From positions 124,001 through 188,000 of the forward strand of contig NZ_JAGGLV010000001.1 in NCBI RefSeq assembly GCF_017874735.1: a DNA stretch of 64,000 bases. Direction: 5' to 3'. Shown one piece after another: positions 43,279 through 56,497 of the stretch (its first letter is position 1; every line of letters starts with the position of its first letter). This DNA comes from Paenibacillus silagei (GTDB lineage: Bacteria; Bacillota; Bacilli; Paenibacillales; Paenibacillaceae). A model generated the notes under the pieces. The model was not told where the DNA came from. It did no database searches and worked only from the letters and a program-made list of their open reading frames with translations. The position numbers were made by a program, and so were the translations under genes.

Positions 43279-44655
43279 TTATACCCAAGACGGCTGAATC
43301 TGGAAACGGGGTCTGATCTCTTCGGCTTTGGAGGATTCGCTTCTGGCCGGTTCAGGCTTAAGCGCTTCTTCCTTCGCAGCAGGAACAGCCGACTCTTCCA
43401 TGGAAATCCGCCATATGTCCGCACCAAGTCCTGACAGCTTCTCAGCCAGGTGCACATATCCGCGGTCAATGTGATGCGTTCCGCTAACTTCTGTAGTGCC
43501 TTCCGCCACAAGTCCTGCCAAAATAAGCGCAGCTCCTGCACGCAGGTCCGTAGCACATACCTTAGCGCCGACCAGACTGGCATTGCCGGTCACGATTGCA
43601 GAACGGCCCTCAATCTTGATCTCCGCGTTCATGTTGTGGAATTCATCCACATGCATGAACCGGTTCTCGAAGACAGTCTCTGTCACTACGCTGGTTCCTT
43701 CCGAGCGGAGCAGCAGCGCCATCATCTGTGACTGCATATCTGTCGGGAATCCCGGGTAAGGTAATGTCTTGAGATCGACAGCCTTCAGCGGCTTGTCGCT
43801 GATGACACGGACTCCGTTCTCATCCGGGATAATCGTAACGCCCATTTCCTCCATCTTGGCAATCACCGGACCCAGATGGTCGGCAATAGCTCCCTCAACA
43901 TACACATCACCGCCCGTAATCGCCGCTGCCGCCATGTAAGTTCCAGCTTCGATCCGGTCAGGAATGACATGATGTCTTACGCCGTGCATACGCTCAACGC
44001 CTTCAATCCGGATCACTCCGGTACCGGCTCCGCGTACAATGCCGCCCATCCCGTTGAGGTAATTGGCAAGGTCAACAATCTCCGGCTCTTTTGCGGCGTT
44101 CTCAATCACTGTGGTGCCTTCGGCAAGCGCGGCAGCCATCATTATATTTTCGGTCGCACCTACGCTGGCCACATCCAGGTAAATCTTGGCGCCGCGCAGT
44201 CTCCCGTTACTTTTCGCATCAATATAGCCCTGGCCCAGACTAATCTCGGCCCCAAGCGCTTCAAAACCCTTCAAATGCTGGTCAATCGGCCTAGTTCCAA
44301 TGGCACAACCGCCAGGCAGAGAAATACGAGTATGCCCCATACGGGACAGGAGCGGGCCCATAACCAGGAAAGAAGCCCTCATTTTGCGTACCCATTCATA
44401 TGGTGCTTCACAGGAAGTAATATTAGTGGCATCTACTTCAATCACATCGTTCTGGTATGTAATACCTGCACCCAGAGATTCCAATACTTTGTTAATCGTC
44501 ATTACATCGTCTAACGGAGGTGCGTCCACAATGACGCTGACTCCTTCTTCTGCCAATAGAGAGGCGGCTATGATCGGTAGTACGGAATTTTTTGCGCCGC
44601 TGACTTTCACGCTCCCGGTCAATCTGTTGCCACCGCGGACGATAAATTTGCTCAT
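43279..44655 (-). CDS. murA: UDP-N-acetylglucosamine 1-carboxyvinyltransferase MurA
   Basis: 458-residue enzyme for the first committed step of peptidoglycan precursor synthesis. It opens with the MurA pattern [20 protein letters not shown] (Lys and Asn of the active site); the catalytic loop [20 protein letters not shown] places the reactive cysteine at 117, the fosfomycin target. The last 30 or so residues (charged, [20 protein letters not shown] onward) extend beyond the usual length and look disordered. Firmicutes often have two MurA genes; this one, beside spoIID and the atp operon, corresponds to B. subtilis murAA. Confidence 0.96.
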   Translation of the reverse strand: MSKFIVRGGNRLTGSVKVSGAKNSVLPIIAASLLAEEGVSVIVDAPPLDDVMTINKVLESLGAGITYQNDVIEVDATNITSCEAPYEWVRKMRASFLVMGPLLSRMGHTRISLPGGCAIGTRPIDQHLKGFEALGAEISLGQGYIDAKSNGRLRGAKIYLDVASVGATENIMMAAALAEGTTVIENAAKEPEIVDLANYLNGMGGIVRGAGTGVIRIEGVERMHGVRHHVIPDRIEAGTYMAAAAITGGDVYVEGAIADHLGPVIAKMEEMGVTIIPDENGVRVISDKPLKAVDLKTLPYPGFPTDMQSQMMALLLRSEGTSVVTETVFENRFMHVDEFHNMNAEIKIEGRSAIVTGNASLVGAKVCATDLRAGAALILAGLVAEGTTEVSGTHHIDRGYVHLAEKLSGLGADIWRISMEESAVPAAKEEALKPEPARSESSKAEEIRPRFQIQPSWV

Positions 44656-44852
44656 TTCGGTTTCCCTCCGCGTCCATTATTTCTGAAATTAATTTTGAGG
44701 TTAAAATTCGTCTGTTAAGATATTGAATATTCCGCCATTGCGTCTTAGGTGCAGATTCCTTGCTTAACTTCAGTGTTGACATAATAAAACCTTATTATTC
44801 GACACTTTTTTCACTATGTTGGCCTATACAGATATAACCAAAGCCGCTGCCG

Positions 44853-45110
44853 TTAAAACATCCGTGCGATAAGTCCGCTCCAGCCCAGGTAATCAAGCAG
44901 GAACCCGGCCACGAAGTGACCCAGAACAATCGCCAAGAGCAGGTGCAGCAGTCTGCCCTGAGGGCTCTTGGGATATCTTATGACCAAATCCAGCTTAAGG
45001 TTCTGAAGTGCCCACCAGGATAATGCAACACAGATCAAAGAGATAATCATCGAAATCATATTGCTGGTGCCGATCGCACCCGACAACTCAGCGGATAAGC
45101 GTGTGTTCAT
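44853..45110 (-). CDS. ywzB: DUF1146 family membrane protein (YwzB-like)
   Basis: 85-residue protein with two membrane segments (SMIISLICVALSWWALQNLK and LLHLLLAIVLGHFVAGFLLD). Size, topology and place between atpC and murA match B. subtilis YwzB of the DUF1146 family. Function is unknown. A GGGGG run lies about 5 bases before the ATG. B. subtilis has ywmB between this gene and murA; here only about 200 bases without a supported gene separate them. Confidence 0.85.
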   Translation of the reverse strand: MNTRLSAELSGAIGTSNMISMIISLICVALSWWALQNLKLDLVIRYPKSPQGRLLHLLLAIVLGHFVAGFLLDYLGWSGLIARMF

Positions 45111-45270
45111 ATTAGCCCCCTGTGTTAGGTACTCGGAAATCGACTCTTATATCATACTTGTGCAGGGGAAAAGAATCCAGTACTTTTACGAAATTTTAAA
45201 CAATTGGGTCTTTATATGCAGATCTGATGACGATATGTTCATAATCTGCTAGATTTGCGCTAGCTAAATT

Positions 45271-45322
45271 CCCCCACAAAGTGGGCTTTAGCTTCGATGA
45301 TGACTCAGGTACTTTGCGGGGG
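45271..45322. repeat. Long inverted repeat downstream of the atp operon
   Basis: Arms CCCCCACAAAGT (45271-45282) and ACTTTGCGGGGG (45311-45322) match at 11 of 12 positions around a 28-base loop. No T tract follows on either strand. It lies between the atp terminator and the DUF1146 gene and may be a dispersed palindromic element. Confidence 0.6.
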
Positions 45323-45342
45323 CCCCAAAACATATAAATTCT

Positions 45343-45374
45343 AAAAAAAGCAGTCAAGCCCAGGGCTTGACCGC
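45343..45374 (-). terminator. Terminator of the ATP synthase operon
   Basis: 11-bp stem (45364-45374 with 45350-45360, one wobble pair) and 3-base loop, followed on the minus strand by seven T residues (45343-45349), a few bases after the atpC stop. Confidence 0.95.
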
Positions 45375-45381
45375 TTATCTG

Positions 45382-45804
45382 CTACTGTTGTCCTTTGCCG
45401 GTCGAAACTTTGATCCGCGTTACAGCACGCTGCAATGCCAGCTCCGCACGGCGGTGATCGATCTCATCCTGCTTGCTTTGCAGCTTAAGGCGGCGCTCAG
45501 CCCGCTCCTTAGCCGCTTCAGCGCGCTCCACGTCAATATCCCGGGGCAGCTCAGCACTTTCAGCCAGCACCGTTACCTTATCTTTGTGCACTTCAACGAA
45601 ACCGCCATGCACAGCGATGGAGACTGTGACGCCGTCCGCCTTAACGCTAAGCGGAGCAACCTGAAGCGGGGTGACGAGCGGAATATGTCCCGGGAGAATC
45701 CCCAGTTCACCATTCACACCGCGTACCGTCAGACTGTTCACTTGCTTGGAGTAGACCAGATGCTCCGGAGTAACTATTTCGAGCAAAAAGGTATTCACTT
45801 CCAT
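45382..45804 (-). CDS. atpC: ATP synthase epsilon subunit
   Basis: 140-residue central-stalk subunit of F1. The N-terminal beta-sandwich has FLLEIVTPEHLVYSKQVNSL and GELGILPGHIPLVTPLQVAP; the C-terminal helical hairpin (ERAEAAKERAERRLKLQSKQ) is the inhibitory arm. GAGG lies 4 bases before the ATG. It is the last gene of the operon, 57 bases after atpD. Confidence 0.97.
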   Translation of the reverse strand: MEVNTFLLEIVTPEHLVYSKQVNSLTVRGVNGELGILPGHIPLVTPLQVAPLSVKADGVTVSIAVHGGFVEVHKDKVTVLAESAELPRDIDVERAEAAKERAERRLKLQSKQDEIDHRRAELALQRAVTRIKVSTGKGQQ

Positions 45805-45861
45805 TCCTCCTCAAAGCTTTACAGAATAAAGCCCGATCCCCCAGCATAAGCATGCTTAGGG

Positions 45862-47283
<1,422 letters not shown>

Positions 47284-47311
47284 TTACATATGGACCTTAA
47301 GCCCACTCATA

Positions 47312-48181
47312 TTAAGACTGCGCGTTCGCACCAGCCACGATCTCGGTAATTTCTTGCGTAATGGCCGCCTGACGGGCACGGTTGTACGTAAGCCTAAGTT
47401 CTCCGATCATTTTTGACGCGTTCTTCGTTGCACTGCCCATCGCTGTCATCTTGGCTCCCAGCTCGCTGGCCTTGCCGTTCAGAAGAGCACCATAGATTAA
47501 AGTTTCGGCATATTTCGGAAGCAGAACCTCCAGCACGCCTGCAGGTGAAGGCTCGTATTCATAAGCAGCAGATGCTCCGTGATGCCCGCCTTCCCCAACG
47601 CCTTCCATAGGCAGAAGTCTGTCTACAGTCGGAACCTGGCTGATCGCATTAACGAACCGGTTGTAGCAAATGTAGATCTCATCATAGACGCCTGTCTCGA
47701 ACTGGTTAACCGCCGAATAGGCAATCGACTTGATGTCGGCAAATTTCGGGGTATCGGACAGCTCGGTGATTTCTTCTACAATGGGATATTCACGGCGCCG
47801 CAAAAAGTCACGGCCTTTGCGCCCGATCACAAACAGCGCATACTCATCCTTGGACTTATGGCGTTCTGCGATCAGCATCGTTACTTTACGCAGAATATTC
47901 GCATTGTAGCCGCCGGCAAGACCTCTGTCCGAGGTGATGATCAGATAACCTGTTTTTTTGACAGGCCGGCTGACCAGCATCGGGTGCTGGAGATCCTGCG
48001 TACCGGCAGCAATACTCGAGACGACCTCTTTCAGCTTCTCTGAATACGGACGGGCTGCTTCCGCCTTCTCCTGCGCCTTGCGCAGCTTGGATGCAGCGAC
48101 CATCTCCATCGCTTTGGTGATCTGTCTGGTGTTCTGAACGCTCTTAATTTGACGTTTAATATCGCGCATGCTTCTTGCCAT
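47312..48181 (-). CDS. atpG: ATP synthase gamma subunit
   Basis: 289-residue rotor shaft of F1. It begins MARSMRDIKRQIKSVQNTRQ with ITKAMEMVAASKLRKAQ and ends with the gamma signature ASKMIGELRLTYNRARQAAI and TQEITEIVAGANA, the two long coiled-coil helices. The central domain has TSDRGLAGGYNANILRK. Shine-Dalgarno AGGTGGTG precedes the ATG. It lies between atpA and atpD. Confidence 0.97.
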   Translation of the reverse strand: MARSMRDIKRQIKSVQNTRQITKAMEMVAASKLRKAQEKAEAARPYSEKLKEVVSSIAAGTQDLQHPMLVSRPVKKTGYLIITSDRGLAGGYNANILRKVTMLIAERHKSKDEYALFVIGRKGRDFLRRREYPIVEEITELSDTPKFADIKSIAYSAVNQFETGVYDEIYICYNRFVNAISQVPTVDRLLPMEGVGEGGHHGASAAYEYEPSPAGVLEVLLPKYAETLIYGALLNGKASELGAKMTAMGSATKNASKMIGELRLTYNRARQAAITQEITEIVAGANAQS

Positions 48182-48252
48182 GATTTCACCACCTTAGAGC
48201 TTTGACGTAGGTCAAAGCTAACTTCGTAAGCATAAACGGTAAACTCTATATA

Positions 48253-50323
<2,071 letters not shown>

Positions 50324-50327
<4 letters not shown>

Positions 50328-50812
50328 GATCGGCCTCCTACCTCTTTGAGGTATTGATCAACAAGCTGTTCCTGTTCGCCGTCAGCTGCAACTTCCTTCT
50401 CAAGCAGCTTCGAGGCAATGCGGACCGAGGCTGTACCCAGCTCGCTGCGCAGCGCTTCTACCGCCTTGTTCTTCTCGTTCTCAATGTCACGTACCGCTTC
50501 GTCTTTCAGACGGCTTGCTTCCACGTGAGCCTGCTCAAGAATCTTGTCAACCTGGTTGTTGCTGGTAGCCTGGGACTGCTGAATGATAGCCTGTGCCTCT
50601 TGGCGCGCCTGCTGCAGGGCTTGCTTCTGCTCTTCCACATAAGCGACCGCCTGCTCTCTGGTCTTGGCTGCTTCATCCATTTGCTGCAGTACCATTTCGC
50701 GGCGCTTCTCCATAATTCCGAACAGCTTGCTGAAGGCAAACTTGCTGAGCAGGAAGTACAGAACTCCAAATGCAACAATGGAAAATACTATATTGGTCCA
50801 AACGATATTCAC
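50324..50812 (-). CDS. atpF: ATP synthase b subunit
   Basis: 162-residue peripheral-stalk subunit. One N-terminal membrane segment (VWTNIVFSIVAFGVLYFLLS) is followed by a long charged coiled coil. GTG at 50821 overlaps the Shine-Dalgarno AAGGGAG (50821-50827), so I take the GTG at 50812, 8 bases further on. The stop overlaps the atpH start. Confidence 0.95.
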
Positions 50813-50890
50813 TGAGGTCACTCCCTTCCGTTACCGCGGCTTGCGGACATATACAAAAGTAAGGCGCGGATGGCACTTGCCCTCCCCGCC

Positions 50891-50908
50891 AAACCGTAAA
50901 AACGGTTT
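50891..50908 (-). other. Stem-loop between atpE and atpF
   Basis: Perfect 7-bp stem AAACCGT/ACGGTTT (50902-50908 with 50891-50897) starting just after the atpE stop. No T tract follows, so it is not a terminator. Hairpins after atpE may stabilise or process mRNA, since c-subunit is needed in excess; that role is inferred. Confidence 0.6.
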
Positions 50909-50909
50909 A

Positions 50910-51164
<255 letters not shown>

Positions 51165-51226
51165 TTAATAATATAAAATCTCCCGCGAAGGTTTCCGGCA
51201 CCTGCCGCTATCCTCACGGCAGCTTA

Positions 51227-51994
51227 TTAATGCGCTTCTTCCTCGTGGATCGTCATCTGTGCGATGTAGACCATCGTCAGAATCGTAAAGATAAAGGCCT
51301 GAAGCGCCCCGACAAAGATACTGAAGCCCTGCCAGATGGCCAGGAACGGAATACTGAACAGTCCCAGCTTCAGAATGACGGTAATCAGAACTTCGCCGGC
51401 AAAAATGTTAGCGAATAGACGAATGGCAAGCGCCACTGGCTTCGCCAGGTTCTCAATGATGTTCAGCGGCAAGAAAATTGGAAACGGCTCAATATAATGT
51501 TTGAAATAATGCTTGCCGTTCAGCTTGATGCCTAAGTAGTTCATGAGTACAAACACAACGATCGCAAGTCCTGCGGTTACGTTGATGTCTGCAGTCGGCG
51601 ATTTGTACCACAGAATCTCAGCATGCGCGCCATCGGCCAGGTTCTTAGTTGCTTCGATAACATGTCCGAAGACTGTAACCGGACCATCGGCCTCTGTAAT
51701 AACGGAAAACGGCAGACCAAGGAGATTGGAGACGAAGATAAACAGTATCAGCGTCAATCCCAGTGATATGTAAGGCTTTCCCTTCTTCAGATCCATGGCG
51801 CTGCTGATCAGTCCCTGTACAAATTCAACCACCCATTCCATGAAATTCTGGAGCTTGGACGGATTCTCAACCGACAGGTTGCGGACGGAGAGCATGACCA
51901 GTACGAACACTATCACCGAGCTGATTACCAGCATTAGCACAGCAGACAGGTCAATCGGTATTCCGCCAACATAGATTAAAGGCATTTCGTGCAT
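51227..51994 (-). CDS. atpB: ATP synthase a subunit
   Basis: 255-residue membrane subunit forming the proton path with the c ring. Conserved helix AKPVALAIRLFANIFAGEVL carries the essential arginine; the C-terminal helix has FVGALQAFIFTILTMVYIAQ. AAGGGGG precedes the ATG at 51994. First structural gene of the operon after the atpI-like genes. Confidence 0.97.
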   Translation of the reverse strand: MHEMPLIYVGGIPIDLSAVLMLVISSVIVFVLVMLSVRNLSVENPSKLQNFMEWVVEFVQGLISSAMDLKKGKPYISLGLTLILFIFVSNLLGLPFSVITEADGPVTVFGHVIEATKNLADGAHAEILWYKSPTADINVTAGLAIVVFVLMNYLGIKLNGKHYFKHYIEPFPIFLPLNIIENLAKPVALAIRLFANIFAGEVLITVILKLGLFSIPFLAIWQGFSIFVGALQAFIFTILTMVYIAQMTIHEEEAH

Positions 51995-52023
51995 AGTATC
52001 ATCCCCCTTTCTCTTTAATATGG

Positions 52024-52401
52024 CTACAGCTTATTCTTGATTCCTAGATATATCCCCACGGGAATAGCCAGAAGCTGGGGGATGAACAGGCCGATAATCG
52101 TTGCCTCCAGCGAGAAATGTTCGTATTTGACTGAGAACATGGTCACCAGAATTCCAAAACTGATTCTTGTAGCAAAACCAAGGCTGAAGGAGCTTTTCCC
52201 TTGCTTCGCCACCGCTGCTGTCACTCTTCTGACCTTAAGGGCTAGATAACGGAAATTAACCAGTCCTGCCAGCAAGCCGAGTGTCATTCCCAGAGTAACT
52301 GCACGGGTCTCATGATGGAGAGCCCACCCCATTACCAATCCTGCCATAATGATTACTGTCACCCTGGTGACGATATTGATTACGGGAGTCATATTATCCA
52401 T
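52024..52401 (-). CDS. atpI: ATP synthase subunit I
   Basis: 125-residue membrane protein with four hydrophobic segments and the AtpI-type positions before atpB. Segments include TVIIMAGLVMGWALHHETRA and IIGLFIPQLLAIPVGIYLGI. AtpI aids assembly of the c ring in several bacteria. Its start overlaps the preceding small gene by 8 bases. Confidence 0.88.
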   Translation of the reverse strand: MDNMTPVINIVTRVTVIIMAGLVMGWALHHETRAVTLGMTLGLLAGLVNFRYLALKVRRVTAAVAKQGKSSFSLGFATRISFGILVTMFSVKYEHFSLEATIIGLFIPQLLAIPVGIYLGIKNKL

Positions 52402-52627
52402 TTTGCTCCCCCAAAAAATTTTTGATTAGCAAAGCAACATTCACAACTCCGAGAATCAACCCGGTAATTGTTCCGATAGCCAGCCAAAAGGCAGGTCCGT
52501 CCATCAGATTGCGCAGCCACTTTGCCACAAAAAAGCCTATTACAATGTAAGCGGCGAGCAAGCTGCCCGCACCCCCGAGTACTAGAGCCGTACGCCCCAG
52601 TCCAGGCTCATTCTTTGGTTCCTTCAT
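52394..52627 (-). CDS. AtpZ/AtpI-like small membrane protein
   Basis: 77-residue protein with two membrane segments (GSLLAAYIVIGFFVAKWL and FWLAIGTITGLILGVVNVAL), the AtpZ-like topology, placed first in the atp operon and overlapping atpI by 8 bases. AtpZ-type proteins are linked to ATP synthase assembly or magnesium supply. The Shine-Dalgarno is weak. Family call rests on topology and position. Confidence 0.8.
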   Translation of the reverse strand: MKEPKNEPGLGRTALVLGGAGSLLAAYIVIGFFVAKWLRNLMDGPAFWLAIGTITGLILGVVNVALLIKNFLGEQNG

Positions 52628-52791
52628 AGGCTACAATCCCAACTAATTTTACTGAATATCCAGACTCTTTGTCAATTCACAGAAAATTGCCCAAAATCGC
52701 ATGAAAATATGAAAATAATCACAGCAAAATACACCAAAACCATATAAACCGTACAGTTTAACTGTATGCTGCTTTTATTAACCTTAGTATA

Positions 52792-53967
52792 TTAGTTGTC
52801 TTGCTCTGTTTTATCATTTGTGAACATTGTGTGAAATTCTTCTGGACGTTCTTCAGCGGCTCCGAAATGGTGCAAAATCGCATTGACAATTCTCTCGGAG
52901 GCTTTGCCGTCTCCATACGGGTTGGCGGCCCGGCTCATCGACTGATACAGGTTCTGATCGGTCAAAAGAGCATGTGTCCGTTGATACACCTTCTCCTCGT
53001 CCGTTCCCACAAGCTCCAGTGTTCCGGCCTCGATCCCTTCCGGGCGCTCGGTTGTATCACGCAGCACAAGCACAGGAACTCCAAAGGAGGGAGCTTCCTC
53101 CTGCAGGCCGCCGGAATCGGTCAATATCAGGTGGGTATGCGGATAAAAGTTATGCAGGTCAACGACATCCAGCGGATCAATCAGCTTGATTCTAGGGTGT
53201 CCGCCGAGGATCTCATGCGCCGGTTCCTTGACTGCGGGACTCGGGTGCACGGGATACACAATGGCTACATCTTCAAATTCATCAGCGATTCTTTTGACTG
53301 CACGGAAAATATGACGGTGCGGTTCGCCTTGGGATTCTCTGCGGTGCGCCGTCATCAAAATAAGTCTTTTTCCTGAAGCAAAATCAAGGACCGGATGCCG
53401 GTAGTCCGGCTGTACGGTATATTGAAACACATCGGTTACGGTATTGCCTGTGATATAAATACTTGATTCTTTTTTGTTCTCGTGTCTCAGGTTGCCCGCT
53501 GACCAATGGGTCGGAGCAAAATGCAGATCAGCAAGCACGCCTGTCAGCTGACGGTTCATTTCTTCCGGATAAGGCGAAAGCTTGTTCCATGTCCGAAGAC
53601 CTGCTTCCACATGCCCAACCTGAATCTGCTGCAGGAAAGACGCATAGCTGGCCAGGAAGGTGGTCAGGGTATCGCCATGTACAAGCACGAGGTCCGGCTT
53701 CACTTCGCGGAGCACCGGCTCCAGGCCTTCGAGCACCCGGATCGTGATCTCATTGAGCGTCTGGCGGTCCTTCATTACGTCCAGATCATAATCCGGGGTA
53801 ATCTTGAACACCTCAAGCACCTGATCCAGCAGCTCCCGGTGCTGCGCAGTTACACAAACAATCGATTCAATCTGCTCAGGATGTCTGTTCAGCTCCAGAA
53901 CCAGAGGCGCCATCTTGATTGCCTCGGGGCGCACTCCGAAAATCGTCATTACTTTAATTTTGGACAT
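52792..53967 (-). CDS. wecB: UDP-N-acetylglucosamine 2-epimerase
   Basis: 391-residue non-hydrolysing epimerase converting UDP-GlcNAc to UDP-ManNAc for wall polymer linkage units. Family marks: MTIFGVRPEAIKMAPLVLEL, VHGDTLTTFLASYASF, GHVEAGLRTWNKLSPYPEEM, MTAHRRES and LTDSGGLQEEAPSFGVPVLV. It is the B. subtilis mnaA equivalent, found near upp and the atp operon in many Paenibacillaceae. GAGGGAAGGG precedes the ATG. It would provide substrate for the tagA-like enzyme at 30751. A palindrome TACAGTTTAACTGTA (about 52756-52770) follows the gene. Confidence 0.95.
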   Translation of the reverse strand: MSKIKVMTIFGVRPEAIKMAPLVLELNRHPEQIESIVCVTAQHRELLDQVLEVFKITPDYDLDVMKDRQTLNEITIRVLEGLEPVLREVKPDLVLVHGDTLTTFLASYASFLQQIQVGHVEAGLRTWNKLSPYPEEMNRQLTGVLADLHFAPTHWSAGNLRHENKKESSIYITGNTVTDVFQYTVQPDYRHPVLDFASGKRLILMTAHRRESQGEPHRHIFRAVKRIADEFEDVAIVYPVHPSPAVKEPAHEILGGHPRIKLIDPLDVVDLHNFYPHTHLILTDSGGLQEEAPSFGVPVLVLRDTTERPEGIEAGTLELVGTDEEKVYQRTHALLTDQNLYQSMSRAANPYGDGKASERIVNAILHHFGAAEERPEEFHTMFTNDKTEQDN

Positions 53968-54031
53968 AAGCCCTTCCCTCTCTTCTGAAAACCGTGGTCT
54001 ATTGGGTTCGTACTATTATTATCTGTGCTTC

Positions 54032-54661
54032 TTACTTGGTTCCGTACAGTCTGTCCCCGGCATCTCCGAGGCCCGGAACGATATATCCGTGATCATTCAA
54101 ATGATCGTCAAGCGCTGCAACATAGATATCCACATCCGGATGAGCAGCTTGTACAGCCGCAACACCTTCCGGGGCAGCAATCAGGTTCATCATCTTGATC
54201 TGAGTGCAGCCGCGGTTCTTAAGCGAGGTAATCGCCGCAATGGCAGAGCCGCCTGTAGCCAGCATAGGATCGATTACGATCAGCTCACGTTCCTGGACAT
54301 CCGTAGGAAGCTTAATGTAGTACTCCACCGGCTGCAGGGTGTCCGGATCACGGAACAGGCCTACATGACCTACCTTCGCCGCAGGAAGCAGCTTAAGAAC
54401 ACCTTCCAGCATGCCAAGACCGGCGCGCAGAATCGGAATCAGCCCGAGCATTCTTCCCGAAATCACCTTGCTCTGCGTTTCCTGCACTGGCGTCTGCACC
54501 GTAATGGTCTCCAGCGGGATATCACGTGTAATCTCATAAGCCATAAGTGTTGCTACTTCATCGACATGCTCCCTGAAGTCTTTTGTGTTGGTCCGCACAT
54601 CGCGAATGAATGTCAATTTGTGCTGAATCAATGGATGATCGCAAATCACCAATTTTCCCAT
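54032..54661 (-). CDS. upp: Uracil phosphoribosyltransferase
   Basis: 209-residue pyrimidine salvage enzyme making UMP from uracil and PRPP. It opens [20 protein letters not shown], has the PRPP loop [16 protein letters not shown] and the uracil-binding C-terminus [17 protein letters not shown]. The ATG at 54661 follows CGGAGGG by 6 bases; the longer open frame has no conserved sequence. The upstream region carries an inverted repeat with an extra half-site that may be an operator. Confidence 0.97.
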   Translation of the reverse strand: MGKLVICDHPLIQHKLTFIRDVRTNTKDFREHVDEVATLMAYEITRDIPLETITVQTPVQETQSKVISGRMLGLIPILRAGLGMLEGVLKLLPAAKVGHVGLFRDPDTLQPVEYYIKLPTDVQERELIVIDPMLATGGSAIAAITSLKNRGCTQIKMMNLIAAPEGVAAVQAAHPDVDIYVAALDDHLNDHGYIVPGLGDAGDRLYGTK

Positions 54662-54923
54662 GTTGTCCCTCCGGTAATTGTAAGTCTTATTTATAGCCAA
54701 AGTAAGCACTCGGCTTCTCAGGTGGCTAAATCCTATCTATTATATCATCACCAAGACTGCTTTTCACCTACAGATAGACGGATCCGCGAGTCCTCCGGCT
54801 TCCTGCAGACTCCCAGCCCATGGAAGCTTAAGTCAATATATCCACCTCTTTGGATATAAAACAAAGCTTAGTTTGTACGATTGGGCGCTTTTAATACTAT
54901 TCACAGTTCTTTCACTACTTTTA

Positions 54924-54956
54924 ATGAAAGTTCCATGAACTTTCATGTAACTTTCA
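54924..54956. promoter_or_regulatory. Operator-like inverted repeat with extra half-site between glyA and upp
   Basis: Perfect 10-bp arms ATGAAAGTTC (54924-54933) and GAACTTTCAT (54937-54946) with a 3-base centre, then a third half-site GTAACTTTCA (54947-54956). A TATACT -10-like box lies just upstream on the minus strand. The pattern suggests a repressor or activator site for upp. The rest of the 54662-55015 stretch shows no gene that I can support. Confidence 0.55.
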
Positions 54957-55015
54957 GTATAATTCAAACGTTTTCCCGGCAGCCATTTGTGAACATTATG
55001 TAACAGCAACGCAGC

Positions 55016-55063
55016 AAATAAAAAGCCTTTGCGTACTTCCGGCGGAACCGGGTACGCAAAGGC
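55016..55063 (-). terminator. Terminator after glyA
   Basis: Perfect 12-bp stem GCCTTTGCGTAC/GTACGCAAAGGC (55052-55063 with 55025-55036) with an inner CCGG-type stem, followed on the minus strand by TTTTTATTT. Confidence 0.95.
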
Positions 55064-55082
55064 GATTATTCGAGGACTCTGA

Positions 55083-56330
55083 TTAGTACTGCAATCCAGG
55101 GTAAATCGGATATTGTTCAGTCAGCTTGGCTACCTCACGGGCCGCCTGAGTCAAGTTAGCTTCATCCTGCGGATTCTTCAGGACAGCAGCAATAATCCGG
55201 CCGATTGTAACCATAGCCTGCTCATCCATACCGCGTGAAGTAACAGCCGGTGTGCCGATGCGGATACCGCTGGTTACGAATGGGCTAGTCGGGTCAAACG
55301 GAATCGCGTTCTTGTTGACTGTAATTCCGATGGAATCCAGCACCTTCTCAGCGACCTTGCCGGTAATGTTCAGGTTGCGGGTATCCAGCAGGATCAGATG
55401 GTTATCGGTTCCACCGGATACAATATTAATACCTTCGCCAACAAGGGTCTCTGCCAGTACCTTGGCATTCTTAACTACGTTCTCGGCATAAGTCTTGAAT
55501 GAAGGCTGCAGCGCCTCACCGAACGATACGGCTTTGGACGCAATCACATGCATCAAAGGTCCGCCCTGGGAACCAGGGAAGACTGCTTTATCAATCGCGG
55601 CAGCCCATGGCTGTCTGCACAGAATCATCCCGCCGCGCGGACCGCGCAGGGTTTTGTGCGTAGTTGTAGTCACGAAGTGGGCATGAGGAACCGGACTCGG
55701 GTGAAGACCTGCAGCTACCAGACCGGCAATATGGGCCATATCGACCATGAACAAAGCGCCCACATCATTCGCAATCGAACCGAGTGCGGCAAAATCAATC
55801 GTACGCGGATACGCGCTCGCACCGGCAACGATCATTTTGGGACGATGCTTGAAGGCGGCTTTGCGCACTTCATCATAATCGATCAGGAAGGAATCCTCTT
55901 GTACGCCATAAGCCACGAAGTTATACAGAATTCCGGAGGCATTCACCGGGCTGCCGTGGGTCAAATGGCCGCCATGCGCCAGATTCATACCCAGTACGGT
56001 ATCGCCAGGGCTAAGGGCAGCAAGATATACAGCCATGTTAGCCTGTGCGCCGGAATGCGGCTGCACGTTGGCATGCTCTGCACCGAACAGCTCCTTGGCA
56101 CGGTCACGGGCCAGGTTCTCTACGATATCCACATCTTCACAGCCGCCGTAGTAACGCTTGCCGGGATAACCTTCGGCGTATTTGTTGGTAAGCACGGAGC
56201 CCATGGCCTCCATGACGGCTTCACTTACAATATTCTCTGAGGCAATAAGTTCAATGTTCGCACGCTGGCGGCTCAGTTCGAGGCCCATCGCTTCCAGTAC
56301 TGCCGGGTCACTTTTACGCAATTGTTCCAT
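55083..56330 (-). CDS. glyA: Serine hydroxymethyltransferase
   Basis: 415-residue PLP enzyme interconverting serine and glycine with tetrahydrofolate. PLP lysine is Lys226 in [15 protein letters not shown]; other marks are [35 protein letters not shown] and the C-terminal [16 protein letters not shown]. The ATG at 56330 lies about 11 bases after GGAGG. A copy of the two-hairpin repeat lies 43 bases upstream of the start, inside the probable leader. Confidence 0.97.
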   Translation of the reverse strand: MEQLRKSDPAVLEAMGLELSRQRANIELIASENIVSEAVMEAMGSVLTNKYAEGYPGKRYYGGCEDVDIVENLARDRAKELFGAEHANVQPHSGAQANMAVYLAALSPGDTVLGMNLAHGGHLTHGSPVNASGILYNFVAYGVQEDSFLIDYDEVRKAAFKHRPKMIVAGASAYPRTIDFAALGSIANDVGALFMVDMAHIAGLVAAGLHPSPVPHAHFVTTTTHKTLRGPRGGMILCRQPWAAAIDKAVFPGSQGGPLMHVIASKAVSFGEALQPSFKTYAENVVKNAKVLAETLVGEGINIVSGGTDNHLILLDTRNLNITGKVAEKVLDSIGITVNKNAIPFDPTSPFVTSGIRIGTPAVTSRGMDEQAMVTIGRIIAAVLKNPQDEANLTQAAREVAKLTEQYPIYPGLQY

Positions 56331-56372
56331 GTTTCTAATTTCCTCCCTGTAACTCTGATTTATGTGGTATTA

Positions 56373-56468
56373 CAAGCGGAAACGGCATTGCCGTCCTTTT
56401 AAGGATGGTACCGTTTCAGCGAGAAAGATAAGGATAATTATAGCGCGAAGCATATAATTCTTATCTTT
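56373..56468. repeat. Two-hairpin intergenic repeat, copy B
   Basis: 96-bp element between ywlG and glyA. Hairpin 1: GAAACGG/CCGTTTC outer stem with CCGTCCTT/AAGGATGG inside; the GATGG change keeps a G-U pair only if the plus strand is the RNA. Hairpin 2: AAAGATAAG/CTTATCTTT with inner AATTATA/TATAATT and GC-GCGAA-GC tip. It is nearly identical to copy C over the last 55 bases. Confidence 0.9.
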
Positions 56469-56497
56469 AGAAAAACCGTTAGCTAAACTCTCTCACT

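Noticed and set aside
50891..50908. Terminator between atpE and atpF
   Set aside because: No T tract follows and the downstream atp genes need read-through.
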